From: Deferribacteraceae bacterium UBA6793
GTDB taxonomy: Bacteria; Chrysiogenota; Deferribacteres; Deferribacterales; Geovibrionaceae
Direction: 5' to 3'
Assembly (NCBI GenBank): GCA_002452405.1
Contig: DKFP01000014.1
Coordinates: forward strand, 186,001-250,000
DNA length: 64,000 nt
Made by a program: the position numbers and the translations under genes. Numbering within the stretch: the first letter of the stretch is position 1; each line of letters starts with the position of its first letter. Shown here in pieces: positions 61,631 to 64,000 of this stretch. The notes beneath the pieces were generated by a model. The model was not told the origin of the DNA. It did not search any database and was given only the letters and a program-made list of their open reading frames with translations.

Positions 61631-62540
61631 GGATAACCTCGTCGCTTATCTCAATGTCTATCATGCCGAGGGACGCAGCCGTGCGCAGAACCCTTGCGGC
61701 GCGCTTAACGATGGGCGCGTCAATCATTTTACCCCGCAGGGAGATAACGCCTGTTCCCATCTCGCGGGCAAGTTTTATCGCTTCGATGATTTCCAGCGCA
61801 TAGTCTATCTCGTCTTTTCCGGGTGCGAAAATTTTATGAACTATGTCTATCTGTCTGGGGTTGATGAGTGATTTGCCTGTAAAGCCCAAACCCTTTATAA
61901 GTCTGACCTCGCGGGTAAAGCTCTCCTCGTCGGAAACGTCGGCAAAAATTGTGTCGATAGCCTGAATACCTGCTGCCTTTGCAGCCCAGACAACACGGTT
62001 TCGCGCCTGAAAAAGTTCTTCGCCTGTTTTCGTACGCTCAATGCCCATGCTTGTGGTATAGTCCTCCGCGCCGAACGCAAGGGCGATTACGCGTGATGAG
62101 CATCTTGCGGTTTTGATGCAGTTTATCACTCCGAGTGCGCTTTCGATGGACGGGATTATCTTGAATCTGCCTATTTCAAGACCGAGGTTCTCTTCGCACT
62201 CTGTCAGAAAGGTGTCCAGACGCTCCACTATCTCAGGTGTGTCCGCTTTTGGCAGACGCACGCCGTCGGGCAGAGCCGGAAGCACGGTGAGCAGGTCGTC
62301 GTATCCCCACTCCGTGTCCAGAGCGTTCATACGGAAGAAGACCTCTTTGTTGCGGTTTTTATAGGACTGTATGAAGGATTTCACCAGCAGACGCGCCGCG
62401 TCTTTTTCGTTCATAGGCACCGCGTCTTCAAGGTCTATGAAAACTGCGTCGCAGTTAAAAATAGGTATGTTCTGGAGCATAGAAGGCATGTTGCCCGGCA
62501 CATAAAGCAGTGAGCGTCGTATGGATAATGTCTCTTCCAT
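61617..62540 (-). CDS. citE: Citrate lyase beta subunit (citryl-CoA lyase)
   Basis: 307 residues from the ATG at 62538-62540 with GAGG 6 nt upstream; a longer frame runs into the preceding gene. It has RRSLLYVPGNMPSML, FIDLEDAVPMNEKDAAR (Glu/Asp metal ligands), MNALDTEWGYDD and LAFGAEDYTTSMG. It cleaves citryl-ACP to oxaloacetate and acetyl-ACP. It starts 1 bp after the PPC-domain gene ends. The reverse direction of this enzyme set would make citrate, but the operon's cit ligase and maturation genes are of the fermentative lyase type. Confidence 0.96.
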   Translation of the reverse strand: MEETLSIRRSLLYVPGNMPSMLQNIPIFNCDAVFIDLEDAVPMNEKDAARLLVKSFIQSYKNRNKEVFFRMNALDTEWGYDDLLTVLPALPDGVRLPKADTPEIVERLDTFLTECEENLGLEIGRFKIIPSIESALGVINCIKTARCSSRVIALAFGAEDYTTSMGIERTKTGEELFQARNRVVWAAKAAGIQAIDTIFADVSDEESFTREVRLIKGLGFTGKSLINPRQIDIVHKIFAPGKDEIDYALEIIEAIKLAREMGTGVISLRGKMIDAPIVKRAARVLRTAASLGMIDIEISDEVIHGTK

Positions 62541-62541
62541 G

Positions 62542-63009
62542 TTATTCCTCGATGAAGATGGTGGGCGTTCCGGCGGATTTTGAGACGTGGCGCTCAATGC
62601 CCATTGCGGAAAGCTCAGTTATCATGATTTCGCATGAAGCGAATACATTTGCGTTGAAAAGGTGTCCGCCCAGCACTTCTCCGGATGATTTTGACATCTG
62701 TATGTGCAGGTGGCAGTCCGGTTCGCCGTTCTGGTCGGGAAAGATGTTGCCGTTAAGCCCAAGAAGCTCCATGGGATACTCTATCTCGTGGATGGTCATT
62801 CTGGGTCTGGTGATGGGGAGTTTCGCGCCTGTTTTTATGCCGCGGAATTTTACGTCCGTAACCGAACCTACGGCGGAAACTATCACGCAGTATTGTATGC
62901 CGAGTTCTTTAACGGTTTCGGTGAGTTTTTCCACGATTGATTCGCCGGGCAGTATCTTAACCATGAAACTGCGGTCGGTCTTCGCCTCTTTGTACCACAA
63001 ACCTTCCAC
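62542..63009 (-). CDS. PPC (DUF296) domain protein inside the citrate lyase operon
   Basis: 155 residues from a GTG at 63007-63009, which has AGGAGG 6 nt upstream; that Shine-Dalgarno lies within the last codons of citD. The PPC fold motifs are FMVKILPGESIVEKLTET, IVSAVGSVTDVKFRG, YPMELLGLNGNIF, CHLHIQMS and LGGHLFNANVFASCEIMI. In plants this domain occurs with AT-hooks in DNA-binding proteins; bacterial stand-alone members have few assigned functions. Its position between citD and citE is unusual. It may regulate or assist the lyase, or bind a small ligand; this is inference. Confidence 0.88.
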   Translation of the reverse strand: MEGLWYKEAKTDRSFMVKILPGESIVEKLTETVKELGIQYCVIVSAVGSVTDVKFRGIKTGAKLPITRPRMTIHEIEYPMELLGLNGNIFPDQNGEPDCHLHIQMSKSSGEVLGGHLFNANVFASCEIMITELSAMGIERHVSKSAGTPTIFIEE

Positions 63010-63010
63010 G

Positions 63011-63274
63011 TTAAGCCTCCTGTGAACGCAGAACAGCCGTCTGCACCCTTGCATCGATGGCATAGTCAAGGGCTCCTCTGTCTTTGATCCGGATTGTTCC
63101 CTGTGTGACGCTCATCCTGTCCAGAACCTCTTCCACCTTCGCACGGATAAGGTGTCCGTACTGCTTCGCCACCGTGGAATCGATGAGTATTTCAAGCCCG
63201 TCCGAAGGCTCTGTGAAGACCATCAGGTCGCTGGACTGCATTGTCCCCGCCTGCGCTTTTTTCTGTATTATCAT
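63011..63274 (-). CDS. citD: Citrate lyase acyl carrier protein (gamma subunit)
   Basis: 87 residues from the ATG at 63272-63274, with AGGTG 4-5 nt upstream. CitD signature: KKAQAGTMQSSDLMVFTEP with the Ser that carries the phosphoribosyl-dephospho-CoA group, ILIDSTVAKQYG and RGALDYAIDARVQTAVLRS. A longer frame upstream overlaps citC and is not credible. It lies 7 bp after the citC stop. Its last codons contain the Shine-Dalgarno of the PPC gene. Confidence 0.94.
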   Translation of the reverse strand: MIIQKKAQAGTMQSSDLMVFTEPSDGLEILIDSTVAKQYGHLIRAKVEEVLDRMSVTQGTIRIKDRGALDYAIDARVQTAVLRSQEA

Positions 63275-63281
63275 AAAGCAC

Positions 63282-64000
63282 CTATGAATTGAGAACAGGA
63301 GTCGCGTTCTTGCTGGCAAGAACCCCTGTGTTCTCGGTGAGATATTTGTAAGTTGCATCCGGTACCATAGCCCGCAGCTTTTCCGTTTCACCCGAAAGGA
63401 GCATTTCCCGCACGGACGACGCACTGATTATGCGCCCGCCTGCCGTTTTACGCTCTATCTCGATAAAGTTTATGTCGTGCTGGGGCAGAGTGTTCCGCAT
63501 AGCTTCGTTGTACATGGCGGTGAGCCTGCAAACGGGTTCCTGTCCGGCGAAGCGTTTTTTAATGCCGAACGAAGGCGCGATGTACCCGCAGAAGATTGAA
63601 AGGTCGGTCAAAAGCTGTTCCTGCGTCACCTTGTCAGCGTCTTTAAGGAAATATGAAGGGAATGTTATGCGGCTAACTGCGTAGGGTCCGGTTGAAAGAA
63701 TATGCACGTTTTTAAGGTCTTCCGTACCTTTTTTCACAAGCTCAATGCGTGTTCTGAAGGGTATGAGTGAAGAATCCTCTTCAACCACGAAGACGTAAAC
63801 GTTGTCCGACTGTGCCGCGGCTGTCTCTATGAGGTAGCGGTGTCCGAAGGTGAAAGGATTACAGTTCATTACGATACCGCTGTTCACTCCCTGCCGGACG
63901 ATACTTTTCCATTTGTTCAGATAGTCCTGAATGTTATAGCCGTATTCAAGAACAGCCGTCCTGTCCGTATGTGTCAGCGGGCGGAAGTTCAGATACTGAA
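63282..64000 (-). CDS. citC: Citrate lyase ligase (partial at right edge)
   Basis: About 239 residues of the C-terminal part of CitC are present; the frame is open to the right edge, so the start is outside the window. A GTG at 63885-63887 is internal, since upstream codons (EYGYNIQDYLNKWK) match the family. The nucleotidyltransferase motif GIVMNCNPFTFGHRYLIE and the ISASSVREMLL motif are intact. It acetylates the prosthetic group of citrate lyase using acetate and ATP. It is the first visible gene of the operon citC-citD-PPC-citE-citF-citX-citG. Confidence 0.95.
   Translation of the reverse strand, partial: QYLNFRPLTHTDRTAVLEYGYNIQDYLNKWKSIVRQGVNSGIVMNCNPFTFGHRYLIETAAAQSDNVYVFVVEEDSSLIPFRTRIELVKKGTEDLKNVHILSTGPYAVSRITFPSYFLKDADKVTQEQLLTDLSIFCGYIAPSFGIKKRFAGQEPVCRLTAMYNEAMRNTLPQHDINFIEIERKTAGGRIISASSVREMLLSGETEKLRAMVPDATYKYLTENTGVLASKNATPVLNS

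Noticed and set aside
1..64000. tRNA, rRNA, insertion sequences, prophage and CRISPR.
   Set aside because: No cloverleaf-like gene, transposase, integrase or regularly spaced repeat array was recognised by reading; a dedicated search would be needed to exclude small RNAs.

Overview
The window is a 64-kb piece of a Gram-negative bacterial chromosome. It carries heptose and O-antigen type genes and lipoproteins, has no phage or insertion sequence, and most genes sit on the minus strand in tight operons with ATGA or TAATG overlaps. The gene set (many PAS-type kinases with an HQW[RK]QPLN box, an array-type chemosensory operon, encapsulin-ferritin, citrate lyase, metYX) would fit a flagellated anaerobe or microaerophile such as a member of Deferribacterota. 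That placement is inference: there is no rRNA or ribosomal gene here to confirm it.

Layout. 1-544: the 3' end of larC. 519-18675: a 15-gene minus-strand chemosensory operon that begins with a ParA ATPase and a lidless Hsp70. It continues with a soluble double-headed MCP with a zinc (CZB) domain, a triple CheW, CheB, a STAS protein, CheY, a HEAT-repeat protein, CheR, CheY, a multi-Hpt CheA, a lone REC, an MCP-like protein with a CheZ-like DxxxQ motif, a REC-Hpt protein and a PAS-GGDEF-EAL protein. 18750-19283: gmhB, divergent. 19457-30088: a second minus-strand signalling block (solute-binding lipoprotein, Cache kinase, HDOD protein, GAF kinase, hybrid kinase, REC-GGDEF). 30155-30883: a small acidic-basic protein and a repeat-rich intergenic region. 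30884-32677: a ClC-type chloride channel. 32731-36053: a SAM-I riboswitch controlling metY-metX-methyltransferase. 36050-40873: fmt, DUF116, htpX, rsmB and an O-antigen ligase-like gene. 40925-42690: a PA2778-type cysteine peptidase with two PA2779-like small membrane proteins. 42946-44026: two EF-hand proteins. 44165-46714: a CHASE kinase. 46881-48573: aldo/keto reductase and divergent TetR. 48558-52518: PAP2 phosphatase, PAS kinase, CheC, CheY-like. 52791-55293: catalase, DUF454, 3-methyladenine glycosylase I. 55507-57417: a Cache chemoreceptor. 57635-58793: encapsulin and its ferritin-like cargo behind a Fur-like box. 58881-64000: a citrate lyase operon (citC-citD-PPC protein-citE-citF-citX-citG).

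How the genes fit together. At least a third of the window is signal transduction, yet no response regulator in it has a DNA-binding output domain. Outputs are CheA/CheY-type, c-di-GMP synthesis or hydrolysis, or stand-alone receivers. The chemosensory operon looks like a self-contained cytoplasmic array with its own positioning ATPase and chaperone, built-in phosphatase and phosphotransfer candidates, and possible c-di-GMP input to CheA. It is the best candidate for an undescribed system. Other notable points are the GlyGly-TM small proteins beside a cysteine peptidase, the PPC-domain gene inside the citrate lyase operon, and an 82-bp dispersed palindromic repeat present in three good copies and one degenerate copy.
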